From assembly GCF_000970285.1 (NCBI RefSeq), contig NZ_CP009516.1, positions 4,939,036 through 5,003,035 of the forward strand: DNA of 64,000 nt, in the 5' to 3' direction. Within the stretch, counting starts at the first letter, position 1. Every line of letters begins with the position of its first letter. Below the pieces are notes generated by a model that was given only the letters and a program-made list of their open reading frames with translations, was not told the DNA's origin and searched no databases. A program made the translations under genes and the position numbers. Below are positions 18,176 through 27,968 of the stretch, in pieces. Source of the stretch: Methanosarcina horonobensis HB-1 = JCM 15518. GTDB taxonomy: Archaea; Halobacteriota; Methanosarcinia; Methanosarcinales; Methanosarcinaceae.

Positions 18176-19195
18176 ATGATTATGAAAGAAACAAAAGTGT
18201 CTTCAATCGGAGAGCGCGCTTTAATCTCCCGCTTATCTGAGATTTTCAATGCCCCTGAAGGAGAGGAAAAAGGACAGGAAGGAATCCTTATAGGTGCCGG
18301 TTCCGATGACTGTGCCGTCCTTTACCTGAAAGGTGAAGACTGTCTGGTTGTTACGACTGATATGCTGCACAGGACAACGGATTTTCCGGCAGAGATGACT
18401 CCCTGGCAGATGGGCTGGATGTCCGCAGCCGTAAACCTGAGCGATATCGCTGCCATGGGCGCAGAGCCCGCAGGCCTTCTTATGGCAATAGGCATGCCGG
18501 CAGATACTGAAATTGTTTTTGTAGAAGAGCTTGCAAGAGGCATACAGGCGTGCGCCGGGTTCTGCGGGACCGCTGTTATCGGAGGCGATCTTGATACCCA
18601 CGCAGAACTGACAATTACAGGAACAGCCCTGGGAAGAGTTAAAAAAAGCAAGCTCCTCCTGAGAAAAGGAGCAAAACCGGGAGACCTTGTCTGTGTTACA
18701 GGGTATACAGGGTCAGCCGGAGCAGCTCTTAAGGCAATTCAGTCGGAAAAGCCGGTCAGTGAAATTGTCCTGAAGGCTCTCTTTGAACCCATCCCCCGCA
18801 TAAAGGAATCCCGGCAACTGGCTGAGTCCGGTGCAGTCACATCTATGATGGATACCAGCGACGGACTTGCCATGTCTCTTTACGACCTTTCCAGGCAGAG
18901 TAAAGTGGGCTTCAGAATCTGGGAAGATGCTCTTCCGATTCTCCAGGAAGTTAGAGAATTCGCTTCAGGTCCTGAGGAACTGCTCGAATTTGCCCTTTAT
19001 ACAGGCGGAGACTTTGAACTTGTCTTTACAGTTGACCCGAAACGGCTGAAAAAAGTACAAAATATATGTAACTTGACTATCATAGGGGAATGCACAGAGT
19101 ACGAGACTGGTATTATGCTTGAATCCCCCGAATGCAGGCTGACAGCTGTAAAACAGCTGGGATACCAGCAGCTAAAAGCCGAAACGGCTGACTAG
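18176..19195 (+). CDS. thiL: Thiamine-monophosphate kinase
   Basis: Phosphorylates TMP to thiamine diphosphate, the last step of cofactor synthesis (used, for example, by the Por enzyme encoded at 46-49 kb). The protein has 339 aa and the PurM-like ATP-binding fold: GIGERALI-type start, GAGSDDCAVL, TTDMLHRTTDFP, the conserved VNLSDIAAMGAEP, GGDLDTH, and DTSDGLAMSL in the C-terminal half. ATG at 18176 is the first of two (MIMKE); the second, two codons on, is equally good. A palindrome lies 92 bp upstream. The gene stands alone. Confidence 0.95.
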   Translation: MIMKETKVSSIGERALISRLSEIFNAPEGEEKGQEGILIGAGSDDCAVLYLKGEDCLVVTTDMLHRTTDFPAEMTPWQMGWMSAAVNLSDIAAMGAEPAGLLMAIGMPADTEIVFVEELARGIQACAGFCGTAVIGGDLDTHAELTITGTALGRVKKSKLLLRKGAKPGDLVCVTGYTGSAGAALKAIQSEKPVSEIVLKALFEPIPRIKESRQLAESGAVTSMMDTSDGLAMSLYDLSRQSKVGFRIWEDALPILQEVREFASGPEELLEFALYTGGDFELVFTVDPKRLKKVQNICNLTIIGECTEYETGIMLESPECRLTAVKQLGYQQLKAETAD

Positions 19196-19364
19196 CTTTC
19201 CTGAATAATGGTAACCCCCGTAAATCAAGAGCCTGGAGTGAGAGAAAAATTAAGAAACTATGACTGACAAAGCTCGCACTACCACATAAATAGGACAAAC
19301 TTCAGGCTAAACTAATCAAACTCGTGACTATATAATTTATGCACAAGGTTCAGAAGGATAAAAT

Positions 19365-22300
19365 ATGAAAAAAGATTGGCTACAAATATTTACAGCGGTT
19401 CTGGCGCTGGGGATATTATTCTGCGGGACTGCAAGTGCAGCTCCAAGTATAGAAGAAGTATCGCCCTCGGATTCGAACGTTACAGGGATAGTGGGAGATC
19501 TTAAAACGTTCAGTATCCGAACAAACGAATCAACAACAATTGACTGGTCAGTTGATGGATCTCCCGTAACAGAAACTTCATATGATTCTGGAACGAACAC
19601 ATCTGCTCTAAGCCACACAGTTCAAACTGTTCCATGCAATATCACAGCCACTGTTCACTCAACTGGTGGGAGCAGGACTTGGACTGTAAGGAATGAAGCA
19701 CCGAAGATCATTTCGTTTGAGCCTTTACAATCAGAGATTAGTAATGATGTAGGAGACTCAAAAAGTTTCAATGTGACTGTAGACCAGCCCTCTGATATTA
19801 CTTGGTATCTTAACAATAATGTGATTCAAGGCACTGAAAACTCCGTAACCACATCCACATATACAAACAGTTCTGCAGTAGCGGGTAATTATACAATTGA
19901 AGTGAAAGCAGAGAACTCTAATGGAACAGTTTCAAAATCCTGGACATGGACAGTAGGTTCTTCCTCAAGTGACAATAAAGTGTCTGTAGATGTTAACCCT
20001 TCAGATGAAAAAGTTGAGATATCTCAAGGAGAGTCCAAGATTTTCTATGTCAACTCTACAGACAGCCAGAATATCACAGTAGCATGGATCGTCGGGAACG
20101 AAACGAAAGAAACAGATGGAAACACGACTTCCGCTTCATATGAATTTAAGGGAGATACTTCCGGCACCTACAATCTTAGCGCAGTGGTCACTGACTCCGA
20201 CAATGATAAATTGACAAAAGCATGGAATATAACAGTCCAGTCAAAATATTATTCAAGCGGGAACAGGATCTGGGACGAAGATCTTGGGTTATCTACCACA
20301 TACAAATGGACTGCCCAGAGTTACTCAGGCTTCTTCTATGACCTTGATACCGGAGTTTCTTCTGAAGAAATGACTATCAAAGATATAAGCAGAAAGATAG
20401 ATGAAGGGAATATTGAGTACATCACAAGAGCTACCGAAACTAAGTTTGAATACAGCAGCTGGGGCTCATACCAGATAATAGGATTCATGGCAGAGAAATA
20501 CTTCGCAGGTTACGTTGATGATAACGTAACAGTTCAAGGAATTGACGATGTAAGCCTGATATCCGATGGTGTACTCGCCAAGATCCTGATAGACAGCGAT
20601 GATAAAAAGTCCATATATTCAGGAGATTCCTTTGAGCTTGAAGACGGATATGCCCTGAATATTGTGGAAGTAAATGTTAATGGGGATACCGTATGGGTCC
20701 AGCTTGAGAAGGACGGAAATGTGGTAGATGATGGTTTCATCTCCTCGAATGAAGACTACGTCTATGAAACCGATATCGGAGAAGCTGAAGACGTACCCAT
20801 AATCATTGTCCACTTCGGTACGGTTTTTGCGGGCCAGGAAACCTCTGCTGTCTACATACAGGGCATTTTCCAGGTCTCAGACACCTATCTGGAACTTGAA
20901 GGAGGAGATTCTTTCGGGGAAATGGAAGTAACTTCCCTCAGCGGCGATGAAATAAAAATGAAGAATGAGGACGACATAAGCCTTGACAAAGGTGACACAA
21001 TCGACCTTATGGGCAAGATACAGATTCAGGTAGCCGATGACAGCAAACTGCGCTTTGCCCCGATCCTTGATACCTCCGAGGAAGGAGTCTATGAACTGCG
21101 CGGAACCGTCTATGATGAAAATATTGATAAATCTCTCCCAACATGGACGCCTTACAACTTTGAAGGCTTTTATTATAGCATAGATGAGGGAATAGGAACC
21201 GAGAATCTGACAATTGAAGAACTGGATGAGGATGGCAAGGAAATTCCCTCAGGAAAGCTGGTCTACAGGTCCGAACCCCAACCTGTCCAGTTTGAACATA
21301 AAGCATGGGGCAATTTCACAGTTGTCGGTTTCATGGCAAAGAAATACTTTGCAGGATATCCCGATGACACCGTTAATGGAGAGATCGATGACGTAAGCCT
21401 TCTTTCGGAGAATATCCTATCCGAAGTCCTTACTGACAGCGATGACAAAGTGTCCTTTTACTCAGGTGAAGCCCTTACACTTGAGGAAGGCTATTCTCTG
21501 AACATCCTGGAAGTAAACGTTAACGGAGATACCGTATGGGTACAGCTTGAAAAGGACGGAAAGATAGTGGATGATGAGTTCATCACCTCGAATCATGACT
21601 ACATCTATGAAGGCGATCTTGGAGAAGCAGAAGACATACCTATAATCATTGTCCATTTCGGCACGGTTTTTGCAGGCACAGAGACCTCTGCTGTCTTCAC
21701 ACAGGGAATTTTCCAGATCTCGGATAAGTATATCGAGATTAATAATGGAGATAACTACGATGAGATGGAGATCACCAGCGCCTCAGAAAATGGCATCACA
21801 ATGAAGAATGACGATGATATCGGGCTTGGCAAAGACAAAACCATTGATATTATGGGCGACGTCAAGTTCAAGACAGCGGATTCCAACACTCTCAGGTTCT
21901 ATCCATTCGTTGAAGTCGAAACCGCAAGTGGAGAAAGCAGAGAGCTCAAGATAAACCTGCCTGATGAGATCATTATAAGTGACACTTTCGATATCAAAGT
22001 GATTGCAGGTAATAATTCGATTGAGGGCGTCAATGTAAAGGTCAACGCAACCAGCGTGGGTAAAACCAACGCCGATGGTATCGTTGAGTACACTGCCGAT
22101 AAGGAAGGAACTTTCAAGGTTACTGCAGAGAAAGAAGGGTACACTACAGCAAACAAGAACATGAAAGTTATTCCTCCGAAAGAGAAAATGAGCCTTAACG
22201 TTTCTCCTGAAACAGTGTATGTGGGAGACACGATCACAATAGAAGCCTTAAAAACAGTCGGAGGAGACCCGATTGAAGATGTAAATATCTCAGTCGACAG

Positions 22301-22853
22301 CAAAGCTCTTGGGAAAACCGATTCCGACGGAAAGATCACATATAAAGCTGAGGAAGTCGGTAAAATCAAGATCAGTGCAACTGCAGAGGGCTTCCTTGAC
22401 AAGAGCGTTGAGGTCAATGTAAAAGATTATGAAGCTATCTTTGAGTTCTCCAACCTGCTAATCAGCCCTATAGAGGTCAGGGCCGGAAAAGAAGCGAAGA
22501 TCACTATTAATGCCGAAAATACGGGTAATGCTGCAGGGGAATATAATGTGGAATTATTTGTGAACGAAAGCTCGGTTGATTCCCAGCAGATATCCCTTGA
22601 TGTGGGAGAAAGTACAACAGTAACCTTCGACCACAGCGAAGAGACTCCAGGTACCTATACGGTAAAAGTAGGAGGGCAGGAAGCTACCTATACTGTAAAA
22701 GAAAAGTCCTCCATGCTGCTTTATGGCCTGTTAAGTATTATCGTGTTATTGGTCGGCATGATAGCTTATATGTTTACCAAGGGAGGCTGGACTGTAGCAA
22801 CTCTACAGGCTAAGGTAGACGAACTTATTAAGTCGGTAAACTCGAAAAGATAA
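19365..22853 (+). CDS. S-layer-family surface protein with two DUF1608 domains
   Basis: Large exported protein, 1162 aa. A signal peptide (residues 1-25, ending CGTASA) is followed by three Ig/PKD-like beta domains with many N-x-S/T sites (25-300). Two copies of the Methanosarcina S-layer domain come next (about 303-567 and 576-850), each with the GFFY/GFYY..DxGxxxExxTI, WGxxxxxGFMAxKYFAGY and DSDDKxSxYSG signatures and ending in RFxPxxxx. Then two carboxypeptidase-regulatory-like beta domains (about 865-1030), a CARDB-like domain, one membrane helix (about 1117-1137) and a short basic tail. The layout matches C-terminally anchored S-layer subunits; whether it is the main lattice protein or a minor paralogue is unknown. 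A strong terminator follows. Confidence 0.9.
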   Translation: MKKDWLQIFTAVLALGILFCGTASAAPSIEEVSPSDSNVTGIVGDLKTFSIRTNESTTIDWSVDGSPVTETSYDSGTNTSALSHTVQTVPCNITATVHSTGGSRTWTVRNEAPKIISFEPLQSEISNDVGDSKSFNVTVDQPSDITWYLNNNVIQGTENSVTTSTYTNSSAVAGNYTIEVKAENSNGTVSKSWTWTVGSSSSDNKVSVDVNPSDEKVEISQGESKIFYVNSTDSQNITVAWIVGNETKETDGNTTSASYEFKGDTSGTYNLSAVVTDSDNDKLTKAWNITVQSKYYSSGNRIWDEDLGLSTTYKWTAQSYSGFFYDLDTGVSSEEMTIKDISRKIDEGNIEYITRATETKFEYSSWGSYQIIGFMAEKYFAGYVDDNVTVQGIDDVSLISDGVLAKILIDSDDKKSIYSGDSFELEDGYALNIVEVNVNGDTVWVQLEKDGNVVDDGFISSNEDYVYETDIGEAEDVPIIIVHFGTVFAGQETSAVYIQGIFQVSDTYLELEGGDSFGEMEVTSLSGDEIKMKNEDDISLDKGDTIDLMGKIQIQVADDSKLRFAPILDTSEEGVYELRGTVYDENIDKSLPTWTPYNFEGFYYSIDEGIGTENLTIEELDEDGKEIPSGKLVYRSEPQPVQFEHKAWGNFTVVGFMAKKYFAGYPDDTVNGEIDDVSLLSENILSEVLTDSDDKVSFYSGEALTLEEGYSLNILEVNVNGDTVWVQLEKDGKIVDDEFITSNHDYIYEGDLGEAEDIPIIIVHFGTVFAGTETSAVFTQGIFQISDKYIEINNGDNYDEMEITSASENGITMKNDDDIGLGKDKTIDIMGDVKFKTADSNTLRFYPFVEVETASGESRELKINLPDEIIISDTFDIKVIAGNNSIEGVNVKVNATSVGKTNADGIVEYTADKEGTFKVTAEKEGYTTANKNMKVIPPKEKMSLNVSPETVYVGDTITIEALKTVGGDPIEDVNISVDSKALGKTDSDGKITYKAEEVGKIKISATAEGFLDKSVEVNVKDYEAIFEFSNLLISPIEVRAGKEAKITINAENTGNAAGEYNVELFVNESSVDSQQISLDVGESTTVTFDHSEETPGTYTVKVGGQEATYTVKEKSSMLLYGLLSIIVLLVGMIAYMFTKGGWTVATLQAKVDELIKSVNSKR

Positions 22854-22916
22854 ACAACAGAAACCAAAAAAAAGGAAGTTCAAACAAAGTCTTAATTTAA
22901 GAACAAAATTTAAGTT

Positions 22917-22956
22917 CCCGCGTTTCTTGTTTAACGCGGGTTTCTTTTCTATTTTT
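22917..22956 (+). terminator. Terminator after the S-layer gene
   Basis: An 8-bp perfect GC-rich stem (cccgcgtt 22917-22924 / aacgcggg 22933-22940), 8-nt loop, then tttcttttctatttttt. It closes the S-layer gene and also separates it from the convergent regulator. Confidence 0.8.
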
Positions 22957-22990
22957 TAAAACACTAAATTTTACTCAAGTCTACTATTTT

Positions 22991-23512
22991 TTACTCCATC
23001 TTCTTAAGTGCAAGCTCGATGGCATCTATAAGGCTGCTTTTCGGGATAATAGTTGTTACCGGAATGTTCAGGATTTTTTCAACAGTTGGGCTCACTATAG
23101 GGGCACAGACCAGAGCTTTTGCCCCGTCCCTTTCGGCATTGACGGCTGCTATTATGGCTTCTTCCATTGACGTTGCCGAATATTCCCTTATTGTAACCAG
23201 CCTGCCAGCGATCTTTTTCTTTGTTTCCACAATATTGTCAAGTACGGATCTAGCTGCAATTACAGCAATAAATTCTCCACTATCCGATTCCTTGATATCG
23301 CGGATCGTTTTTACTATCTGGCGGAGGGTTTTTATGTTTGGGTCCCGATTACCCGATAGGATCTTATAGAGGGTGCTCGGGGGGATGTTCGCCTTTTTTG
23401 CAAAATCCACTGCAGTCAGGTTAAGGTCTTCCTTAATAACAGCGGAAAGTGTTTTTTGAAACACTTCATCAGACTCAAATGCGGATTTAATGACCTTGTC
23501 TGCAACGTTCAT
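22991..23512 (-). CDS. HTH transcriptional regulator
   Basis: DNA-binding protein of 173 aa. An XRE-like helix-turn-helix lies at about residues 32-75 (LTAVDFAKKANIPPSTLYKILSGNRDPNIKTLRQIVKTI). The C-terminal half (about 80-173) is an alpha/beta domain with VAIAARSVLDNI and ALVCAPIVSPTVEKILNIPV, probably a ligand or dimerisation domain. It is divergent from the ABC importer starting at 23894, with a 381-bp spacer holding a 12-bp palindrome, so it may control that importer; this is inference from position. Confidence 0.75.
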   Translation of the reverse strand: MNVADKVIKSAFESDEVFQKTLSAVIKEDLNLTAVDFAKKANIPPSTLYKILSGNRDPNIKTLRQIVKTIRDIKESDSGEFIAVIAARSVLDNIVETKKKIAGRLVTIREYSATSMEEAIIAAVNAERDGAKALVCAPIVSPTVEKILNIPVTTIIPKSSLIDAIELALKKME

Positions 23513-23893
23513 TAAAATTCAACCTCTGATCCTGTAAAAAATTCGATAAATACGATGGGTTTACGTTTTACAGGAGTTTTGTTCCTGAATGAGAAATATC
23601 TCCTGAAGTATTAATACATTTGGGTTATAATAAAAAGGCATTTGAGAAAGTATATATAGCAAATTTTAAAGAACATTACATGTAATAGATTAATCTTTAT
23701 TTTCGTGGGAGTTATTCTTTCAGGCAAAAGTGAAAGAATGAGGTGGGTTGGCTTTTTGAGTAAATTTGTAAAAAGCCAGTGAAAAAGAGACGAAAAATCC
23801 ACAGGATTTTCCCGAAGAGAACCCTATCCCAGTAGACCTTATTTAGCAGGTAAGATCTATTAGTGTTAGAAGAGGCAATATTGAGGTGAAGTT
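23513..23893. other. Divergent regulator-ABC spacer with palindrome
   Basis: Promoter region for two divergent units. It holds the perfect 12-bp palindrome attacatgtaat at 23675-23686 and a TATA-like tatatata at 23651-23658. GAGGTGA at 23883-23889 is the ribosome site that fixes the TTG start of the next gene. Confidence 0.5.
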
Positions 23894-24883
23894 TTGAGAA
23901 AATCAAGCATACTTATCCTTGTTTTACTGTTGGTCACATCTATCTTCGCATCGGGTTGTGCTGATAGTGGAGATGAAATCACCGAATTAAACATTGGCTA
24001 CCAGCCGAGTACACACCAGATTGCATATATGACCGCCTATGAAAAAGGATGGTGGCAGGAAGATCTTGCACCCTATGGGATTACAAAAATAAACGAATAC
24101 CAGTTCCCAACAGGCGCTCCCGAAATGCAGGCTATGATGGCCGGAGACCTGGACGTAGCCTATGTTGGAGCAGCCCCCGCTATTACAGCCCTCAGCCAGG
24201 GTCTTGATGCAAAGATCGTTGAACCTGTACAGATTAATGGTTCAAGTCTTGTCCTCAGGCCTGAGTATGAGTATGAAAGTCCTGAAGACCTGAGAGGGCT
24301 TAAAATCGCTACCTTCCCAACAGCAACAATTCAGGACACCCTGCTCAGAGACTGGCTCAGAGAGAACGGACTTGACCCGGAAAAAGACGTGACAATCCTT
24401 GGAATGACTCCAGGAGATGCTGTTACTGCTATTTCAGCCAAACAGGTAGATGCGGTCTTCCTGCCTCACCCTTCCCCTACTATTATCGAAAATGATGGTA
24501 ACGGGCGTACCATTGTACAGTCCGGAGAGATGAGTCCTAATCATGCATGCTGTGTACTTCTGGTGAGTGGAGAACTTATCAGAGAGCACCCGGAACTTGT
24601 GGAGCAGATTGTAAAAACCCACATTAAAGCAACCGAGTACAACCTGGCAAATCCGGAAGAAGCCGCCCAGATTTACTCAAACAAGACCACAGAGAACGTA
24701 GAAGTTATAAGGACGTCTATTGAGGAATGGGATGGAGAATGGATTACAGATCCTGCAATAATTGAGAATTCAACTGTTGAATATGCAAAAATCCAGTCAG
24801 ACCTTGGATATATCCAGAAACCTCTGACAGAAGAAGAAATATTTGACACAAGCTTCTATGAAGCAGCTATAAACGAAGAATAA
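23894..24883 (+). CDS. ABC transporter substrate-binding lipoprotein (SsuA/TauA type)
   Basis: Solute-binding protein of the nitrate/sulfonate/taurine/THI5-like group, 329 aa. The signal sequence ends in a lipobox FASGC (Cys22), so it is probably membrane-anchored. LNIGYQPSTHQIAYMTAYEKGWW and AGDLDVAYVGAAPAITAL are typical of the family. The start is TTG at 23894, chosen because GAGGTGA sits 4 nt upstream and no ATG precedes the signal peptide. It is first of three genes (binding protein, permease, ATPase). The ligand is not evident: sulfonates, coenzyme-related thiols or pyrimidine precursors are all possible. Confidence 0.85.
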   Translation: MRKSSILILVLLLVTSIFASGCADSGDEITELNIGYQPSTHQIAYMTAYEKGWWQEDLAPYGITKINEYQFPTGAPEMQAMMAGDLDVAYVGAAPAITALSQGLDAKIVEPVQINGSSLVLRPEYEYESPEDLRGLKIATFPTATIQDTLLRDWLRENGLDPEKDVTILGMTPGDAVTAISAKQVDAVFLPHPSPTIIENDGNGRTIVQSGEMSPNHACCVLLVSGELIREHPELVEQIVKTHIKATEYNLANPEEAAQIYSNKTTENVEVIRTSIEEWDGEWITDPAIIENSTVEYAKIQSDLGYIQKPLTEEEIFDTSFYEAAINEE

Positions 24884-25017
24884 AAAAAGAATATGGAAAT
24901 AAATATTTAAGGCATGTTCAGCTGTCCGGTTATTGGAAGGGACAGTTTGAACTCCATTTATTCTATAAACGAGTAACTGCCGGAAAGATAAAAAACTAAG
25001 AATCCTTTTAATTAGCC

Positions 25018-25806
25018 ATGAAAATTAATTTCATAAAAACAATCGAAGAAAAAGGCGTTGAAGCATTATCTCTTATATTCGTGATTGCTATATGGCAGCT
25101 TGCAGCAGATAGGATCGTACAGAATAAATTGCTTCTGCCAAGTTTTTATGATGTGGTAATCTCTTTTTCCGTGATAGTTAAAAACGGGCTAATTTATACG
25201 GATACCCTGACAAGTTTACTTCACTTTTCGATTGGTATTGCGGCCGCGCTTATGCTGGGAATCCCTCTCGGAATAGCCATGGGGTGGTTCAAAGCGGCAA
25301 ATAGGGCAATCGATCCTATAATAGAGATTTTGCGCCCGATTCCTCCTCTTGCCTGGATCCCTTTTGCAATAGTATGGTTCGGGCTTACTCACAGGTCTGC
25401 GGGTTTTGTTGTGTTTGTCGGAATGATCTTTCCTATAATCATCAATACTTATACAGGTTTCAAAAATGTCCCAAGAGTTTATGTTGAAGCAGCAAAAGTT
25501 CTCGGCTGTACCCGAAACGTAGACCTTATCCGCTCTGTTGCGATCCCTTCAGCCATGCCTTCAATTGCTGCAGGAATCAGGATTGCAATGGGTGTAGGCT
25601 GGATGTGTCTTGTAGCTGCAGAAATGTTTGGGGTCAGTAACAGGGGGCTTGGGTACCAGATCTGGCATAATTACTACCTGCACAGAATGGATTTTGTGCT
25701 TGTATATATGCTTCTCCTGGGTTTCCTGGGTCTTTTTATAGACCGTTTTTTCAGATATTACGTGGATGAAAAACTGCTCAGATGGAAGTCAGGGACTGTG
25801 GTATAA
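25018..25806 (+). CDS. ABC transporter permease (SsuC/TauC type)
   Basis: Inner-membrane channel subunit of the importer, 262 aa with about six membrane helices. The coupling EAA loop is clear: VEAAKVLGCTRNVDLIRSVAIPSAMPSI (residues about 160-187). IPLGIAMGWF and LRPIPPLAWIPFAIVWFG are hallmarks of the nitrate/sulfonate permease family. It begins 134 bp after the binding protein and its stop is one base before the ATG of the ATPase gene, so translation is probably coupled. Confidence 0.9.
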   Translation: MKINFIKTIEEKGVEALSLIFVIAIWQLAADRIVQNKLLLPSFYDVVISFSVIVKNGLIYTDTLTSLLHFSIGIAAALMLGIPLGIAMGWFKAANRAIDPIIEILRPIPPLAWIPFAIVWFGLTHRSAGFVVFVGMIFPIIINTYTGFKNVPRVYVEAAKVLGCTRNVDLIRSVAIPSAMPSIAAGIRIAMGVGWMCLVAAEMFGVSNRGLGYQIWHNYYLHRMDFVLVYMLLLGFLGLFIDRFFRYYVDEKLLRWKSGTVV

Positions 25807-25807
25807 A

Positions 25808-26572
25808 ATGGGTAGAGTAAGTATAAAAAACGTATCGCGTATCTTCGCCAAAAATGGAGATGAGTCCGGGACCGAAGCTCTACATAATGTAAGTTTTGAT
25901 ATACAGGATGGAGAGTTTATCTGCCTCCTAGGACCTTCAGGTTGCGGAAAGACAACGCTGCTTCGAATAACTGCAGGGCTTGAAACTCTGACTTCAGGAG
26001 AAATAACACTTAATGGAGTTCCTATAACGGGCCCTGATCCTAAAAGAGGTATGGTTTTTCAGCAGTATTCTCTTTTCCCCTGGAGAACTGTTATTGATAA
26101 CATCACATTTGGGCTGGAGATGCAAGGAGTTAAAAAGAGTGAAGCCCGGAGGCAGGTGGAAAAGTATCTGGAACTTGTGGGTCTGAAGCAGTTCAAAAAC
26201 AGTTACCCTCATGAGCTTTCAGGAGGTATGCAGCAAAGAGCAGCTATTGCAAGAGCCCTTGCTAATGAGCCTGAGGTCCTCCTTATGGACGAACCCTTTG
26301 GAGCTCTTGATGCTCAGACTCGAAATGTGCTTCAGGATGAAGTCTTGAAGATATGGGAACAAAAACACGTGACATTCCTTTTTGTAACGCACAGCGTGGA
26401 TGAAGCTGTAGTCCTCTCTGACAGGATAGTGGTTATGACTTCAAGACCGGGAAGGATAAAGGAAATCGTAAAAGTGGAATTGCCCCGTCCGCGAAGCCGT
26501 ACCAGTCCGGAAGTAAATCGCTTAAGGGATCGCGTTCTCAAACTTCTGGAAGAGGAAAGATTCGGCAGGTAA
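25808..26572 (+). CDS. ABC transporter ATP-binding protein (SsuB/TauB type)
   Basis: ATPase of the importer, 254 aa from ATG 25808. Walker A GPSGCGKTT (about residue 42), Q-loop QQYSLFPW, signature LSGGMQQRAAIARAL, Walker B VLLMDEPFGALD and switch His in FVTHSVDEAV are intact. A longer frame opens at 25766 inside the permease gene, but its extra 14 residues (MKNCSDGSQG..) are the permease 3' end in another frame. The start at 25808 gives the expected GRVSIKNVSRIF. Confidence 0.92.
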   Translation: MGRVSIKNVSRIFAKNGDESGTEALHNVSFDIQDGEFICLLGPSGCGKTTLLRITAGLETLTSGEITLNGVPITGPDPKRGMVFQQYSLFPWRTVIDNITFGLEMQGVKKSEARRQVEKYLELVGLKQFKNSYPHELSGGMQQRAAIARALANEPEVLLMDEPFGALDAQTRNVLQDEVLKIWEQKHVTFLFVTHSVDEAVVLSDRIVVMTSRPGRIKEIVKVELPRPRSRTSPEVNRLRDRVLKLLEEERFGR

Positions 26573-26616
26573 ACGATTGAAAAAAAACTCAAAATGAGTC
26601 TCTAGCGAGCCGGAAA

Positions 26617-27045
26617 TTATTTTTCGGCCCGAATAATTACTTTTGTCAACGGCTCTACTCTTTTCACAGCAACCTTTCCTACAAGCTCAAGAGTTCCTCC
26701 TGCTTTTACTGAACCGAGAAAGCAGCCAGGCCTTACCCGGATGTCCCCTTCACACGCTGCAACATTTACTCTTGCTCCGTCAAGGAGTACAAGCTCGGAA
26801 ACTGTTTCTATATTACCCAGAACTTTTGCTGCTGCACAGATCAGGGCACTTCCGGCTTTCACATTGCCCTTAACAATCGAACCTTTCCCGAGCTCAAGCC
26901 TGCCAGATACTGTAAGACTTTTCCAGAACTTCACTTCCTGACCGACAATAACATTGCCGTCCAGTACAAGGTCTTCTTCCAGAAAGGTCCTTTTTTCAAT
27001 CACGAAAGTATTGGACCGGGGGTGGTACTTGATAAAGCATATCAT
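26617..27045 (-). CDS. Bactofilin-like polymer-forming protein
   Basis: A 142-aa protein built of short beta turns with a glycine about every 6-8 residues (LDGNVIVG, VSGRLELGKGSIVKGNVKAGSAL, VLGNIE, LLDGARVNVAACEGDIRV), typical of a right-handed beta-helix such as bactofilin or the predicted acyltransferase group. It lacks the hexapeptide catalytic His of true acyltransferases. A role as scaffold at the membrane or cell envelope is inference. It is convergent with the ABC operon (44-bp gap) and has no partner gene. Confidence 0.55.
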   Translation of the reverse strand: MICFIKYHPRSNTFVIEKRTFLEEDLVLDGNVIVGQEVKFWKSLTVSGRLELGKGSIVKGNVKAGSALICAAAKVLGNIETVSELVLLDGARVNVAACEGDIRVRPGCFLGSVKAGGTLELVGKVAVKRVEPLTKVIIRAEK

Positions 27046-27428
27046 TGGAAATCACTCCGGTTAGTGTCCCCGGCTATCGATAGAGGAGAGCCGCAAACAA
27101 TTTGTTTTTATGGCGTATGTAAAAACTTTGCCAATTGGGTTCCAAAGTATGATTGAACATCTATTATATAATATCATCGAGTGTTCAATATCAGAAGACT
27201 TAATGAGAATCCTGGCAAAAGATTGTTTACGTACTGAGAAAAATCAGATCAGAAAAAGGGACTGACGAGAAAAAGAAACTAACGAGAAAAAGAAACTGAC
27301 GAGAAAAAGAGATTCCGGCATATTCTCGAAGCCGGAAATTAGTTAGATTCTAAAATTAAGAGTGAAAAGACTGAAAAATTGTAAATAACTCATTTTTCAG
27401 CCTGCTTTCTTATTTTAAGTTGTCCTGT
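27046..27428. other. Spacer before the TRAM array, with 17-bp repeats
   Basis: No gene seen. It contains three tandem 17-bp units actgacgagaaaaagaa at 27261, 27278 and 27295 (one change in the second, one in the third). Confidence 0.6.
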
Positions 27429-27635
27429 TTACTCAACAAGGCTGGCAAAACCGTATTTGGGAAGTACCCTTTCGATTTTAATCCTTACCTCATCGCCTAC
27501 TTTGGTGCCTGGAACAAAGATTACAAAGCCCTCTATACGAGCAATGCCATCTCCCTGACGAGCGATGTCCTGAATCGTAACGTCATAGACTTCGCCTTCT
27601 TCAACAGGAACAGAGCGACTTTCTTCTCTGAACAT
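27429..27635 (-). CDS. TRAM-domain protein, copy 1
   Basis: A 68-aa stand-alone TRAM domain: MFREESRSVPVEEGEVYDVT, IQDIARQGDGIARIEGFVIFVPGTKVGDEVRIKIERVLPKYGFASLVE. Single TRAM proteins in methanogens bind RNA, and members from Methanosarcina mazei and cold-adapted methanogens are described as RNA chaperones with cold-shock-like activity. The start MFREE is used, not the ATG three codons upstream: AAAGGA sits 9 nt before MFREE in all four copies, and copy 3 has no in-frame upstream ATG. With copy 2 it forms a subgroup (PGTKVGDEVRI). It is last in the array. Confidence 0.9.
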   Translation of the reverse strand: MFREESRSVPVEEGEVYDVTIQDIARQGDGIARIEGFVIFVPGTKVGDEVRIKIERVLPKYGFASLVE

Positions 27636-27697
27636 GAAAACCATTCCTTTAATCAGGTTAAAACTTAGTATAACCAGGTGATTTTCTCAATTCAAAC

Positions 27698-27904
27698 TTA
27701 CTCGACAACGCTTGCAAATGCAAATTTCGGGAGTACTCTTTCGACTTTAATGCGAACTTCATCGCCGACCTTGGTGCCCGGGACAAAGATTACAAAGCCT
27801 TCTATGCGAGCAATGCCATCTCCCTGGCGAGCAATATCCTGAATTGTAACATCGTAAACTTCGCCCTCTTCGACAGGGACTGAGCGACTTTCTTCTCTGA
27901 ACAT
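27698..27904 (-). CDS. TRAM-domain protein, copy 2
   Basis: 68 aa, nearly identical to copy 1 over the N-terminal 55 residues and to copies 3-4 in the C-terminus (RVLPKFAFASVVE). This mosaic suggests exchange between copies. The ribosome site AAAGGA precedes MFREE by 9 nt. The gap to copy 1 is 62 bp. It is a probable RNA chaperone, as for copy 1. Confidence 0.9.
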   Translation of the reverse strand: MFREESRSVPVEEGEVYDVTIQDIARQGDGIARIEGFVIFVPGTKVGDEVRIKVERVLPKFAFASVVE

Positions 27905-27968
27905 GAAAACCATTCCTTTAATTTACTTTAGTTAAATCTCTAGTATTTAGTTTAATACCCTTGCCGAG

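Noticed and set aside
25766-25807. Upstream extension of the ABC ATPase gene
   Set aside because: The extra 14 codons overlap the permease 3' end; the ATG at 25808 directly after the permease stop gives the normal N-terminus.
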